DNA of 64,000 nucleotides from Pseudomonas sp. Bout1 (GTDB lineage Bacteria; Pseudomonadota; Gammaproteobacteria; Pseudomonadales; Pseudomonadaceae): NCBI RefSeq assembly GCF_034314165.1, contig NZ_JAVIWK010000001.1, positions 6,835,001 to 6,899,000 of the forward strand, read 5' to 3'. Shown piece by piece: positions 25,516 to 34,745 of this stretch (position 1 is its first letter; each line of letters starts with the position of its first letter). The notes under the pieces were generated by a model. It saw only the letters and a program-made list of their open reading frames with translations, ran no database searches and was not told where the DNA came from. The position numbers and the translations under genes were made by a program.

Positions 25516-25669
25516 AGCCACTTGCTGGGGCGTGGCCGCGCCATTTCGGGGCGAATTGCGGTCACACACTTTGGCCATATTTATCCCCTTTTGGCCGCTC
25601 CTGCCGTTCTCATAAACCCCGCCCGCCGCAAGACTGCATGCATCGACACAGCCTGCGGAGAACAACAAT

Positions 25670-26704
25670 ATGCTGACGATCTACTCGGACGATCACCACC
25701 TGCACCATGGCCGCTGCGAACTGATGGACGGGCAATTGATGCCCTGCTTTGAGATGCCCTCGCGCGCCGACCATGTGCTGCAACGGGTCAAGGACCGCGA
25801 GTTGGGCGCGGTGCAGGCGCCAGAGGATTTCGGCCTGGCCCCGCTGCAACGCATCCACAGCGCCGACTACCTGGCCTTCTTCAAAGGTGCCTGGCAACGC
25901 TGGACCGAATTCGGCCAGGACGGCGACCTGCTGCCCTACACCTGGCCCGCACGCACCTTGCGCCGTGTCCTTCCCACCAGCCTGCACGGCCAGCTTGGCT
26001 ACTACAGCTTCGACGGTGGCGCACCGATCACCGCCGGCACCTGGCAGGCGGCCTACAGCGCAGCGCAAGTCGCGCTGACGGCGCAACAGGCGATCCAGCA
26101 AGGCGCCCTCAGTGCCTTCGCGCTGTGCCGTCCACCGGGGCACCATGCCGCCAGCGACTTGATGGGCGGTTATTGCTACCTCAACAATGCAGCAATCGCA
26201 GCCCAGGCATTTCTCGACCAAGGCTGCGCCAAGGTGGCAATCCTCGACGTGGACTACCACCACGGCAACGGTACCCAGTCGATTTTCTATGCGCGCAGCG
26301 ACGTGCTCTTCACTTCGATCCACGGCCACCCGGAGGCGGAGTTTCCGTTCTTCCTCGGCTATGCCGACGAGCTGGGCGAAGGCGCTGGTGAAGGCTTCAA
26401 CTTCAACTATCCGCTGCCCGCAGGTTCCGGCTGGGAGACGTGGAGTGCGGCTCTGGAGAAGGCCTGCCGGGAGATCGAACGCTACGGCGCTGATGTCATC
26501 GTCGTGTCCTTGGGCGTCGACACCTTCAAGGACGACCCGATCTCGCAGTTCAAGCTCGACAGCCCGGACTACCTGGCCATGGGCGCCCGCATCGCGCAAC
26601 TCGCCAAGCCCACGCTGTTTGTGATGGAAGGCGGCTACGCCGTCGAAGAAATCGGCATCAACGCCGTCAACGTTCTTGAAGGTTTCGAGGGGTCAGCACA
26701 ATGA
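25670..26704 (+). CDS. Acetylpolyamine amidohydrolase (histone deacetylase family)
   Basis: Zinc hydrolase that removes acetyl groups from acetylated polyamines such as acetylputrescine or acetylcadaverine, opening them to catabolism. The 344-residue class II HDAC-like protein keeps the catalytic pair His158-His159 (RPPGHHA) and the zinc ligands Asp195, His197 (LDVDYHHG) and Asp284 (SLGVDTFKDDP), with numbering identical to the Mycoplana enzyme. GGAG lies 9 bp before the ATG. The stop overlaps the next start (ATGA), coupling it to a polyamine-binding protein; this pair matches the aphA locus of P. aeruginosa. Confidence 0.93.
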   Translation: MLTIYSDDHHLHHGRCELMDGQLMPCFEMPSRADHVLQRVKDRELGAVQAPEDFGLAPLQRIHSADYLAFFKGAWQRWTEFGQDGDLLPYTWPARTLRRVLPTSLHGQLGYYSFDGGAPITAGTWQAAYSAAQVALTAQQAIQQGALSAFALCRPPGHHAASDLMGGYCYLNNAAIAAQAFLDQGCAKVAILDVDYHHGNGTQSIFYARSDVLFTSIHGHPEAEFPFFLGYADELGEGAGEGFNFNYPLPAGSGWETWSAALEKACREIERYGADVIVVSLGVDTFKDDPISQFKLDSPDYLAMGARIAQLAKPTLFVMEGGYAVEEIGINAVNVLEGFEGSAQ

Positions 26705-27792
26705 ACATACTCAAGTATCTTGTCCTCGGCGCAGCCGTCCTGAGTGCAACCGCTCAGGCCGAAGAGCGAACCCTGCGGGTCTACAACTGGTTCGACTACA
26801 TCACCCCCAAGGCGCTTGAGGATTTCAAGGCGCAGCACCCCAACGTCAAGCTGGTCTACGACATCTTCGACACCAACGAAGCCCTGGAAGCCAAGCTGCT
26901 GACCGGCAACTCCGGCTATGACGTGGTAGTACCGTCCAACGTATTTTTGGCCAAACAGATCGAAGCCTCGGTGTTTCAGCCGCTGGACCGCAGCAAGTTG
27001 CCCAACTGGAACCACCTCGATCCCAAACTGATGAAGCTGATCGAGGCCAACGACCCGGGGAACAAATTCGCCGTGCCCTACATGTACGGCACCATCCTGA
27101 TTGGCTTCAACCCGGACAAGGTCAAGGCCGCACTCGGGGCCAACGCCCCCGTGGACAGCTGGGACCTGATCTTCAACGTAGAGAACATCAGCAAGCTCAA
27201 GCAATGCGGCGTGGCGCTGCTGGATTCGCCGTCGGAGATCCTGCCCCTGGCCCTGCAGCACCTGGGCCTGGACCCCAACAGCAGCAACCCGGCGGACTAT
27301 GTCAAAGCCGAAGCCCTACTGATGAAGATCCGCCCTTACATCACCTATTTCCACTCATCCAAGTACATGGCCGACATCGCCAACGGTGACATCTGCGTGG
27401 CCGTCGGTTATTCCGGCAGTTTCTCCCAGGCCGCCAACCGCGCCAAGGAAGCCAAGAATGGCGTGACCGTGGACATGCGCCTGCCTAAAGAGGGCGCGCC
27501 GATCTGGTTCGACATGCTCGCCATCCCTAAAGGCGCGAAAGACCCGGACGACGCCTACACCTTTATCAACTACCTGCTGCAACCTGGCGTGATCGCCCCG
27601 ATCAGCGACTTTGTCGGTTACCCCAACCCGAACAAGGACGCCACTTCGCTGGTGGACCCGGCGATTCGCGGCAACCCCAACCTGTACCCGACCGAGGCGG
27701 CCATGGCCACGTTGTATACCCTCAAGCCGCTGGGACGCGACGCCGAACGGGCCCGGACCCGCGCCTGGACCAAGATCAAGTCCGGCACCTGA
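26701..27792 (+). CDS. Periplasmic polyamine-binding protein (PotF/SpuD-like)
   Basis: Solute-binding component of a polyamine ABC importer. The 363-residue precursor has a signal peptide (about 1-20, cut after AQA) and the PotF/PotD-type N-terminus TLRVYNWFDYITPKALEDF with the aromatic/acidic ligand pocket (YDVVVPSN, MYGTILIGFNP, VGYSGSF). No permease or ATPase gene follows, so it must borrow a transporter from elsewhere or act as a sensor. Translation is coupled to the deacetylase by a 4-bp overlap, implying import of acetylated polyamines and their deacetylation as one function. Confidence 0.92.
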   Translation: MNILKYLVLGAAVLSATAQAEERTLRVYNWFDYITPKALEDFKAQHPNVKLVYDIFDTNEALEAKLLTGNSGYDVVVPSNVFLAKQIEASVFQPLDRSKLPNWNHLDPKLMKLIEANDPGNKFAVPYMYGTILIGFNPDKVKAALGANAPVDSWDLIFNVENISKLKQCGVALLDSPSEILPLALQHLGLDPNSSNPADYVKAEALLMKIRPYITYFHSSKYMADIANGDICVAVGYSGSFSQAANRAKEAKNGVTVDMRLPKEGAPIWFDMLAIPKGAKDPDDAYTFINYLLQPGVIAPISDFVGYPNPNKDATSLVDPAIRGNPNLYPTEAAMATLYTLKPLGRDAERARTRAWTKIKSGT

Positions 27793-27896
27793 GCAACGCT
27801 GCGGCGGCACCCAGCGGTGCCGCTAACTAACTAACACTTCACCCCGTCAAAGGCTGGCTACCGTGCGGCACTCCCTTGCCCCACGGATGGCCCCCA

Positions 27897-30800
27897 ATGC
27901 CCGAACCTTCTTCAGACAATGGCACCCTCGACACCAACACCCTGGTCACCCAACTGACCACCGGCCCGTCGGTACGCGACGTCGCCGCCGCGGCCCTGCG
28001 CCCAGCGCTCAAAGAGCTTTATCCCCAACTGGATATCGACCCGAACCTGGCGGTGGTTGTCGCGCCCTCATGGCAGGTCGTCAAGGGTCAAATTATCCCG
28101 GGCCCGCCGCGCTATGAAACCCTTGGCGGATCCTTGGCCCAGCATGCCCTGGCCGGCACCCGTGCGCTGTACATCGACGGTGAGCATTACCTCACATACC
28201 GTTCCAACAGCCGACCCGATATTCACTTGCCGGTACGTATCGATGCCATTGGCCGTTTGATCAACGAACTGGCGCCCTTGCTGTTTTTTGCCTATCAGGA
28301 ACAACAACTCGATTATTGGAACGCCACCAACGGCCCCAACGGCACTCGTTGGCAGGCGCTGGCCAGCGCCCTGCGCAACGTGTGGGACCTCAAGGGTGGC
28401 GACTGGGACGATGACGAACGCGCCATGGCGAAGCTGGTGTACCAGTACCCCGACTACACCCAGCGCCTGCCCAACGATAAATACGGCACGCGTACCTACC
28501 TGGTTGATGTCGACCAGGGCCAGGACGACCAAAACGTGCACCTCAGCCTGACGCCCGTGGCGGTATTAATCGGCACCCATGAACAGCAGACAATCATCCT
28601 CACTTACTCGCTGGGATCCGGACACGAGAAATTCTCCAGCGTGCAGGCGTTGGAAAATGCCCTCACCCGCCATGCCATCAATCCTCACCGGCTGGCGCTG
28701 CATTGGCGCCTGTTCGAGCCTGAGGGGAATTTTTTCGAGCACTTGGCTTGCACGCTGATCAGCCTGCAAATCGATGCGATTTCTGATCTTTCGGCGGTAG
28801 ACGAAGACGTGGTGGCCGCCCCGGATCCCGTGGAGCGGGACATGCTCCTGGACGCCAACCAACTACCGGTCCAGGACCTGGCCAAATTGCACTGGATCCG
28901 TGACGCACTGCCCGAGTGGGTCATGAACGCACCGCTCACCGACCTGTCCCTGTACAACCGCTACGTGCTGGACCTGGCGCAACTCAATGGTCGCCAGCAC
29001 AAGCGCTGCTATCAGGACGGCATTGCACCCATCCGTGATTACACCCTGCAAGCCCTGCGCAAACAGATGCTCAAGGACCATCCCCAAGCCGCCAGCCTCA
29101 ACCTGCTCAATATCCGCATTACCGTTACCAGCCAAGTGGTCGTGGGGTTGTTCACCGCACCGGGGCTGGTGGATACCGTCACGTTTAACCTGATCGAACT
29201 GGCTCTGCAAAACCTGGTTTCGCTGCCCTTGGGCAACAAGACGGTCAGCTATGAAAATGGCACTGCCACCCCGGGCTGGATGACCGTCACCTACCTGGAA
29301 GGCCTGATTACGCAGGTCAATGTCGGCCAGCAGTACCCGGCACTGATCAAGCAAACCTTGCTCGACGACCCGACGGAGTCCAAACGTCGCCAAGCCCTGT
29401 TTGGCGATCAGCTACGCATCCAACTGCCGTTGCTGGCGTTGCAATACAAGATCCGAAACCAGTTCGGCGTGGACGAGCTGGGTTACCGCTATGTCTGCGC
29501 GGTGATGACCAGCGCCGCCGACCTGCGCCGCGTCGACGGCCAGCCCATCGTAATGCGCCCCTTGGCGTTCATCCCGACCCTGCGCTTGAGCCGACGGGCC
29601 GATAAGGTCGCCAACATGTTTGTGATCGGCCCGCAGAACGCCCAGGACGGGCCCTGCCTGCTCTACCGGCCGATGTCCGACCAGCCGTTGATCCAATTTG
29701 CCTCGCGCACCAACTTGCTCTACGCCATCAAACAAAATACCCCCCTGCGCCAGGCCGTACTGGCCTGGCTGCCCGACACCACGCGTTTGGGCTACGCCCA
29801 ATTTGTATTTCCAGGCACTCTGACCGCGCCTTGGGTGGTGTCCAAACTGCTGATAGAACCGCTCGTCGCATTGGTGTTGAGCGGCCCCATTGCCTTGAGC
29901 GACGAGGTCCTGGGCGATAACACCTTGGCCGAGCTGTTCAATGCCAATGCCAACGCACTGGTGACCATGGCCGATCGGCAATCGGTATCCAATGCCGAAG
30001 GCCGCTGGGAAAGCATCAAGAACACGGGCTGGCTGATATTCAACGCGGCGCTGCCATTTCTCGGCAAAACCGTCGGCACCGCGGCGTGGATCGGGCAAAT
30101 CATGCAAGACCTGGAACAGGTGGTCACCGCCCGGGAAGAGGGTGATGACCAACGCCAATCGACAGCCGTGACCGACATCCTGCTCAACCTGGGGATGGCG
30201 CTGGCGCTGCACCTCGCCAGTCGACGCCCCTCAGCAGTCAAACGCCAAGCCCCGCAAGAGCGGGCCCTTGAAGAGCCCACACCCAATACCCTGCCGTCAG
30301 CGCCCCAAAAGACGACCCTTGAAACCGCTCAATTGCCCGTCGGCCACGAGTCGTCGCTGCACACCCAAGGCGCGCTGATCCGCACCCCCTCAAGCCTTGC
30401 TCAAACCCTGGACGGCTTCAGCCTGGCCAAACCCAAAGAGCTCGGCGCGCAACATAACGATCCAGGTCCGTACCAGCACCTGTACCCGCTGGACGAGCAT
30501 TGGTATGCCCCCGTAGGGCAACGCTGGTTTCAGGTCGTGGTGGATGACAACGACTGCGTGATCATTGTCGACCACCGCCAGCCAACGCGCCTGGGGCCGG
30601 TGCTGGTCAATAACCGCCTGGGCCAATGGTTTGTCGATACGCGCCTGCGCCTGCGCGGGGCGGGCTTGCGCAGCCGGCTGAAGAAAAATCGCCGGCTGCG
30701 TCCGCCCAAAATCTCAGAATTGCGCCAGCAACTGGAAGACTTCGACGATCAGAGCCTTCAAAAGACCATTAACCTGCAAAAGGCACTGGCCGACAGTAAG

Positions 30801-32498
30801 GCTGTACCGGGCACCTCGGCGCAGGCCGCACAGGATGAATTTATCAACAAGGTCTACCAGCGCAGCGAAGAATATGAAGTTACTATTTCCCGCCTCAAAT
30901 CGCTGAACATCCTGGACACCGTCGCCAACTATCCGGTGAAAATGACCCGCTATCTCGGGCAGCAACTCTTGCTGATGCGCTCTGCCATGGACGTATGCAA
31001 TGGCGAATATCAAGCACTACGGGACAGGCTCGGCCCGCAGCTGCAAAACGACGCTGCCTTCATCGACGATCACCGGCGGCTGTACGACCTCGCCGGCCAG
31101 CTGTTGCAGCAACTGGAACAACTGGACGCTCACATGGAGGCGTTGCGAGGACTGGGCGCGGACGCGCTGAAAGTGGCTGAAGAAACCCGCCGGCAACTGC
31201 CCGGCGATAAGCCCGTCGACCTCAAAAGCACGCGAATCTCGCTGACGCGCTACCTGGCCGTGCAGAACACTCCCGAGGCCGCCCAGAGCGGCGCGCGCGA
31301 GGTGGTCAATCGCATTGTCGACGAAGCCAGCCTGGCGATTATCAGCGTGCGCGCCATGCAGGCGTTACCCGAGACGACCCCGCTCCACGAGCGGATTGGC
31401 GCACTGGACAGCCTGGTCGACCAATTTGCCGTGATCCATCAAGACTGCCTGGACCTGCCAGGCGAGTTTGCGGGTTCTATCAACAGCGAGGTCCTGGAAA
31501 CCACGCGCCGCCAAATTGATGAGTTTGCCCAGCAAGCCGCTCGGCAACTGGTCATTACCTTGCGCGAGAGAAGGGCTCAAGAGAGCAAGTCCAAAACGAC
31601 CGACGCTCCCCCGGCCCCCCAACGCAAAATCATCAAGACGCGCTCCCGGCAAGTGGTGATCGGCGAGCCGCGCACCGATGACCCAAGCCTGGTGGAGGTA
31701 AAGGCGCCCCTGACCGGCAAAGTCGTCGCCACCTTCCATGAGAAAACCCCAGGGGTGTGGGTGCAGCGCGTATCTGAACACAGCCCGGCACCCGCGCCAC
31801 CGGCCATGGGGCTGAAGGCCAGCCTCAAAAAAGCCCAGGCGTTACTCGACGACGCCGACCATTTTATCGAGCGTACATGGGGCTTGTCGGGGGAAACCCG
31901 ACGGTTGCCCGTGGAGATCGAGGAGAAAGTGTGGCGCCAGGCAGAAACGCTGGAGGCAGCGGCCAATGCCGTGGAACACGCCGCCAATGCCACCAACGAG
32001 ACCGATGACAGAGCCTCCCGAACCGTGCGCCAGCAACTGGAAGAGGCGGTCAAGAAGCTCTACCGCGCCGGCCGGGAGATCAAGCTCGACATGCTCAAGA
32101 AACGGCCCCCCACAGCGGCCCATGTAGAGCTGCTGTACATCGATAAGCAGATCACCATCCAAACCCTGGCGACTCGCCGCAGGCTCAAGGGCCCCAGGAA
32201 GGATTACCTTCAGGAGTACGAGATTCGCGACAAAAAAACCGACCAGGTGCTGTGGTACGCGCACTTTCACTACAGCGAACCGGGCGCAGCCAATGAACAT
32301 TACACCGCCGCTCATTTGAAGACCCTTGAGCAACGGCGCCTGGGAGGCGCATTCGAGCAGCTGGGCGACTCGGAACAACAGCGCATTGGCGTGTATCGCA
32401 GTGAAATTGGCCCTCACCTGGCCCGGTTGCTGTTTCTCAACCCACTGGCGCCAGCCCTTGACGCCACGCCTGGGCCAAGCACTTCAACGCCTGGCTGA
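27897..32498 (+). CDS. Giant dermonecrotic-toxin-like protein (DUF6543-type)
   Basis: 1,533 residues, the largest gene in the window. The general pattern (N-terminal TTGPSVRDVAAAALRPALKELYPQLDIDPNLAVV, long globular part, C-terminal YEIRDKKTDQVLWYAHFHYSE) is one I associate with the large Pseudomonas proteins annotated as dermonecrotic toxin domain or DUF6543; this is from memory and unverified. Hydrophobic stretches at about 641-668, 712-735 and 761-775 resemble a membrane-insertion region. Residues about 920-1,330 are rich in heptad-like helices. There is no signal peptide, no repeat array and no catalytic motif I recognise. The 3' end overlaps the convergent mocR gene by 62 bp. The ATG at 27897 was chosen over a TTG seven codons upstream; no good Shine-Dalgarno. 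No immunity or secretion gene is adjacent. Confidence 0.75.
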   Translation: MPEPSSDNGTLDTNTLVTQLTTGPSVRDVAAAALRPALKELYPQLDIDPNLAVVVAPSWQVVKGQIIPGPPRYETLGGSLAQHALAGTRALYIDGEHYLTYRSNSRPDIHLPVRIDAIGRLINELAPLLFFAYQEQQLDYWNATNGPNGTRWQALASALRNVWDLKGGDWDDDERAMAKLVYQYPDYTQRLPNDKYGTRTYLVDVDQGQDDQNVHLSLTPVAVLIGTHEQQTIILTYSLGSGHEKFSSVQALENALTRHAINPHRLALHWRLFEPEGNFFEHLACTLISLQIDAISDLSAVDEDVVAAPDPVERDMLLDANQLPVQDLAKLHWIRDALPEWVMNAPLTDLSLYNRYVLDLAQLNGRQHKRCYQDGIAPIRDYTLQALRKQMLKDHPQAASLNLLNIRITVTSQVVVGLFTAPGLVDTVTFNLIELALQNLVSLPLGNKTVSYENGTATPGWMTVTYLEGLITQVNVGQQYPALIKQTLLDDPTESKRRQALFGDQLRIQLPLLALQYKIRNQFGVDELGYRYVCAVMTSAADLRRVDGQPIVMRPLAFIPTLRLSRRADKVANMFVIGPQNAQDGPCLLYRPMSDQPLIQFASRTNLLYAIKQNTPLRQAVLAWLPDTTRLGYAQFVFPGTLTAPWVVSKLLIEPLVALVLSGPIALSDEVLGDNTLAELFNANANALVTMADRQSVSNAEGRWESIKNTGWLIFNAALPFLGKTVGTAAWIGQIMQDLEQVVTAREEGDDQRQSTAVTDILLNLGMALALHLASRRPSAVKRQAPQERALEEPTPNTLPSAPQKTTLETAQLPVGHESSLHTQGALIRTPSSLAQTLDGFSLAKPKELGAQHNDPGPYQHLYPLDEHWYAPVGQRWFQVVVDDNDCVIIVDHRQPTRLGPVLVNNRLGQWFVDTRLRLRGAGLRSRLKKNRRLRPPKISELRQQLEDFDDQSLQKTINLQKALADSKAVPGTSAQAAQDEFINKVYQRSEEYEVTISRLKSLNILDTVANYPVKMTRYLGQQLLLMRSAMDVCNGEYQALRDRLGPQLQNDAAFIDDHRRLYDLAGQLLQQLEQLDAHMEALRGLGADALKVAEETRRQLPGDKPVDLKSTRISLTRYLAVQNTPEAAQSGAREVVNRIVDEASLAIISVRAMQALPETTPLHERIGALDSLVDQFAVIHQDCLDLPGEFAGSINSEVLETTRRQIDEFAQQAARQLVITLRERRAQESKSKTTDAPPAPQRKIIKTRSRQVVIGEPRTDDPSLVEVKAPLTGKVVATFHEKTPGVWVQRVSEHSPAPAPPAMGLKASLKKAQALLDDADHFIERTWGLSGETRRLPVEIEEKVWRQAETLEAAANAVEHAANATNETDDRASRTVRQQLEEAVKKLYRAGREIKLDMLKKRPPTAAHVELLYIDKQITIQTLATRRRLKGPRKDYLQEYEIRDKKTDQVLWYAHFHYSEPGAANEHYTAAHLKTLEQRRLGGAFEQLGDSEQQRIGVYRSEIGPHLARLLFLNPLAPALDATPGPSTSTPG

Positions 32499-34005
32499 TC
32501 CGCGCCTCGGGCACCGCCGCAAACCCCAGCACCAGCCCCGCACGCTGGTCCTCTGGCGTGCAGGAGCCCGGCAACCAATAGCTGCTCAAACCATTGACCT
32601 CCACCCCCACCGAGGCCGCCTGTTCCACCAGTGCCTGCTCCCGGGCCAGGCTGTCGACCCGCACCGTCAAATGCAGCCCCGCCGCCACGGTCGGCAACGG
32701 GCCGACACCCTCAATGCCCTCGGGCCACTCGGCCAACACCGCATTGAGCCGGCTCAAGGCCGCGCGGCGCATACGCCTGACATGCCGCTGGAAGTGCCCG
32801 GCGGCCATGAACTCGGCCATCACAGCCTGGGTGCTGACCTCGGAGTGACGCATGTCGACCGCGCGACGCCGGGCAAAAGCCTGCACCATGGCCGGCGGCA
32901 ACACCAGGTAGCCCAGGCGCAGCGCCGGGAAGGCCACCTTGCCGAAGGTGCCGACATACAGCACCCGGCCGCTGCGATCCAGCGCTGCCAGCGGCGCCAG
33001 CGGTGCACCGCTGTAGCGGTACTCGCCGTCGTAGTCGTCCTCTACGATCCAGCCGCCGGTGCGCTCGGCCCACGCCAGCAGCTCCAGGCGCCGGGCCAGG
33101 CTCATTACCACCCCGGTAGGGTATTGATGGGACGGCGTGACGTAGGCAAGTCGACAACCGGCGAGCGCATTCAGCGCGGTGCAATCGATGCCTTCGCTGT
33201 CGACGGCCACACCCTGTAAGTGGCCCCCGGCGACGGCGAAGGCATGGCCTGCCGCGCGGTACCCGGGGTTCTCGATGGCCACGCCATCACCGGGCTCCAC
33301 CAGCAGCTGTGCACAAAGGCTGATTGCCTGTTGCGCGCCACTGGTGATCACTATTTGCTCAGGCGTGCACTGCACACCTCGGGAACTGCGCAGATAAGCG
33401 GCAACCAGGCCGCGCAAACGCGCATCCCCGGCCGGGTCGCCATAACACAGTTGTTGCAAGTCTGGCTTGCGCCAGAAAGCCGCATTCAGCTTGGCCCAGA
33501 CGTCAAACGGGAACAGATCGAACGCCGGTACACCCACGCGAAAAGCTCGCGGCGGGCCCGTTGGCGGAAGTTGCAAATGATTGTTTTCCACCAGTCCCAA
33601 GGCAGCGCTGTGGATAACTCCAGGCGCGGGACTGACCGGCAGATCCAGCCAGTCTGTGGATAAACCTGGGGATAAGCCTGTGGATAAGCCTGTGGACAGT
33701 TTTGTGGATAGTTTTTTTGCGACCTCCGGGGTAGTCGGTAACTGCGCCACGTAGGTGCCGTCGCCAATCCGGCCCTCGATAAACCCCTCGGCGTACAGCT
33801 GATCGTAGGCACGCACCACGCTGTTACGGGAGATCGCCAGCGCGGCGGCCAGGTCGCGACTGGCGGGTAACCGAGTCCCGCTGACCAGCCGCCCATCCAG
33901 CACGCGCTGGCGCAGGGCCTGGTAAAGCTGGCGCGTCAGGCCCTGACGGCGATCCAACTCGATGCCGGCAGGGTTGAATGACAGCGGTGGCTCTATCGGG
34001 GGCAT
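32437..34005 (-). CDS. MocR-family regulator (GntR wHTH plus aminotransferase domain)
   Basis: 522-residue PLP-dependent regulator like GabR, PdxR and TauR. Residues about 10-80 are a GntR winged helix (ALRQRVLDGRLVSGTRLPASRDLAAALAISRNSVVRAYDQL); about 150-515 a class I aminotransferase fold with the PLP lysine near 356 (YVGTFGKVAFPALRLGY) and DDYDGEYRYSG. The linker contains a repetitive LSTG segment encoded by 12-bp tandem repeats (33655-33711). It is divergent from the PaiB-GNAT-GNAT operon with a direct repeat between them, so that operon is the likely target. The effector is probably PLP plus an amine. Its 3' end overlaps the giant gene. Confidence 0.9.
   Translation of the reverse strand: MPPIEPPLSFNPAGIELDRRQGLTRQLYQALRQRVLDGRLVSGTRLPASRDLAAALAISRNSVVRAYDQLYAEGFIEGRIGDGTYVAQLPTTPEVAKKLSTKLSTGLSTGLSPGLSTDWLDLPVSPAPGVIHSAALGLVENNHLQLPPTGPPRAFRVGVPAFDLFPFDVWAKLNAAFWRKPDLQQLCYGDPAGDARLRGLVAAYLRSSRGVQCTPEQIVITSGAQQAISLCAQLLVEPGDGVAIENPGYRAAGHAFAVAGGHLQGVAVDSEGIDCTALNALAGCRLAYVTPSHQYPTGVVMSLARRLELLAWAERTGGWIVEDDYDGEYRYSGAPLAPLAALDRSGRVLYVGTFGKVAFPALRLGYLVLPPAMVQAFARRRAVDMRHSEVSTQAVMAEFMAAGHFQRHVRRMRRAALSRLNAVLAEWPEGIEGVGPLPTVAAGLHLTVRVDSLAREQALVEQAASVGVEVNGLSSYWLPGSCTPEDQRAGLVLGFAAVPEARISQALKCLAQAWRQGLAPVG
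33655..33711. repeat. 12-bp tandem repeat composed of DnaA-box-like 9-mers
   Basis: Five 9-mers at exact 12-bp spacing (33655, 33667, 33679, 33691, 33703): TGTGGATAA, TGGGGATAA, TGTGGATAA, TGTGGACAG, TGTGGATAG. TGTGGATAA is the complement of the DnaA consensus TTATCCACA. A further perfect copy is at 33609-33617. All are within the mocR linker, encoding LSTG-like tetrapeptides. Confidence 0.85.
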
Positions 34006-34024
34006 CGCACACACTCCGGCAAAT

Positions 34025-34043
34025 TGGACCTATGAAATGGACC
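34025..34043. promoter_or_regulatory. Direct repeat, candidate MocR operator
   Basis: TGGACC-7 bp-TGGACC in the 104-bp divergent region between mocR and paiB. MocR regulators such as GabR bind direct rather than inverted repeats, which fits. Function inferred. Confidence 0.45.
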
Positions 34044-34109
34044 AAAGATGGCTCTTACAACGAACCAATAGCCTGCCTAGGATGCAGGCATTCGCCAAGG
34101 AAAATCTTC

Positions 34110-34745
34110 ATGTACACACCACGCGCCTTTGCCCTCGACGACTTGCCCGAAATTCACCAACTGATCCAGCACACACGCCTGGCGCAACTGGTGACCTTTG
34201 GCGAGCAAGGGCTGCAAGCCAGCCACTTGCCGCTGCTGCTCAACCCTGATGAAGGGCCCAATGGCACCCTTTACGGGCACATGGCCAAGGCCAACCGCCA
34301 ATGGCAGGACCTGCACAATGGCAGCGAGGCTCTGGTGATATTTGCCGGCGCCGAAGCGTACATCAGCCCAGCGTTTTACCCGGCCAAGGCCGAGCACGGC
34401 AAAGTGGTACCCACCTGGAATTACCTGGCGGTGCATGCCTACGGCAGTGGCGAAGTGTTCACCGACGCCCAGCCCCTGCTCAAGCTAGTCAGCGCCCTCA
34501 CCGACCGCCATGAAGGCCGCCGCGCCCAGCCGTGGAAAGTCAGCGATGCGCCGGCCGACTACATCGACGGCATGCTCAAGGCCATCGTTGGCTTTGCCCT
34601 GCCGATCCAGCGCCTGGAAGGCAAACGCAAACTCAGCCAGAACCGCAGCCAGGCCGACATCGCCGGTGTGCGTGACGGCCTGGCTGCCAGCGCCGACGTG
34701 CGCGACCAGACCCTCGCCCGCTTTATTCCCAAGGAGCCAACATGA
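34110..34745 (+). CDS. PaiB-family FMN-binding protein
   Basis: 211 residues matching the FMN-binding split-barrel PaiB family, named after a Bacillus negative regulator of sporulation and degradative enzymes; in Gram-negatives the role is unclear. Conserved stretches are MYTPRAFALDD, TFGEQGLQASHLPLLL, LYGHMAKANRQW, YISPAFYPAKAEHGKVVPTWNYLAVHAYG and FALPIQRLEGKRKLSQNRSQAD. The ATG at 34110 has AAGGA 10 bp upstream. Its stop overlaps the next ATG by 4 bp. It heads a three-gene operon with two acetyltransferases, probably under the divergent MocR regulator. Confidence 0.9.
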   Translation: MYTPRAFALDDLPEIHQLIQHTRLAQLVTFGEQGLQASHLPLLLNPDEGPNGTLYGHMAKANRQWQDLHNGSEALVIFAGAEAYISPAFYPAKAEHGKVVPTWNYLAVHAYGSGEVFTDAQPLLKLVSALTDRHEGRRAQPWKVSDAPADYIDGMLKAIVGFALPIQRLEGKRKLSQNRSQADIAGVRDGLAASADVRDQTLARFIPKEPT

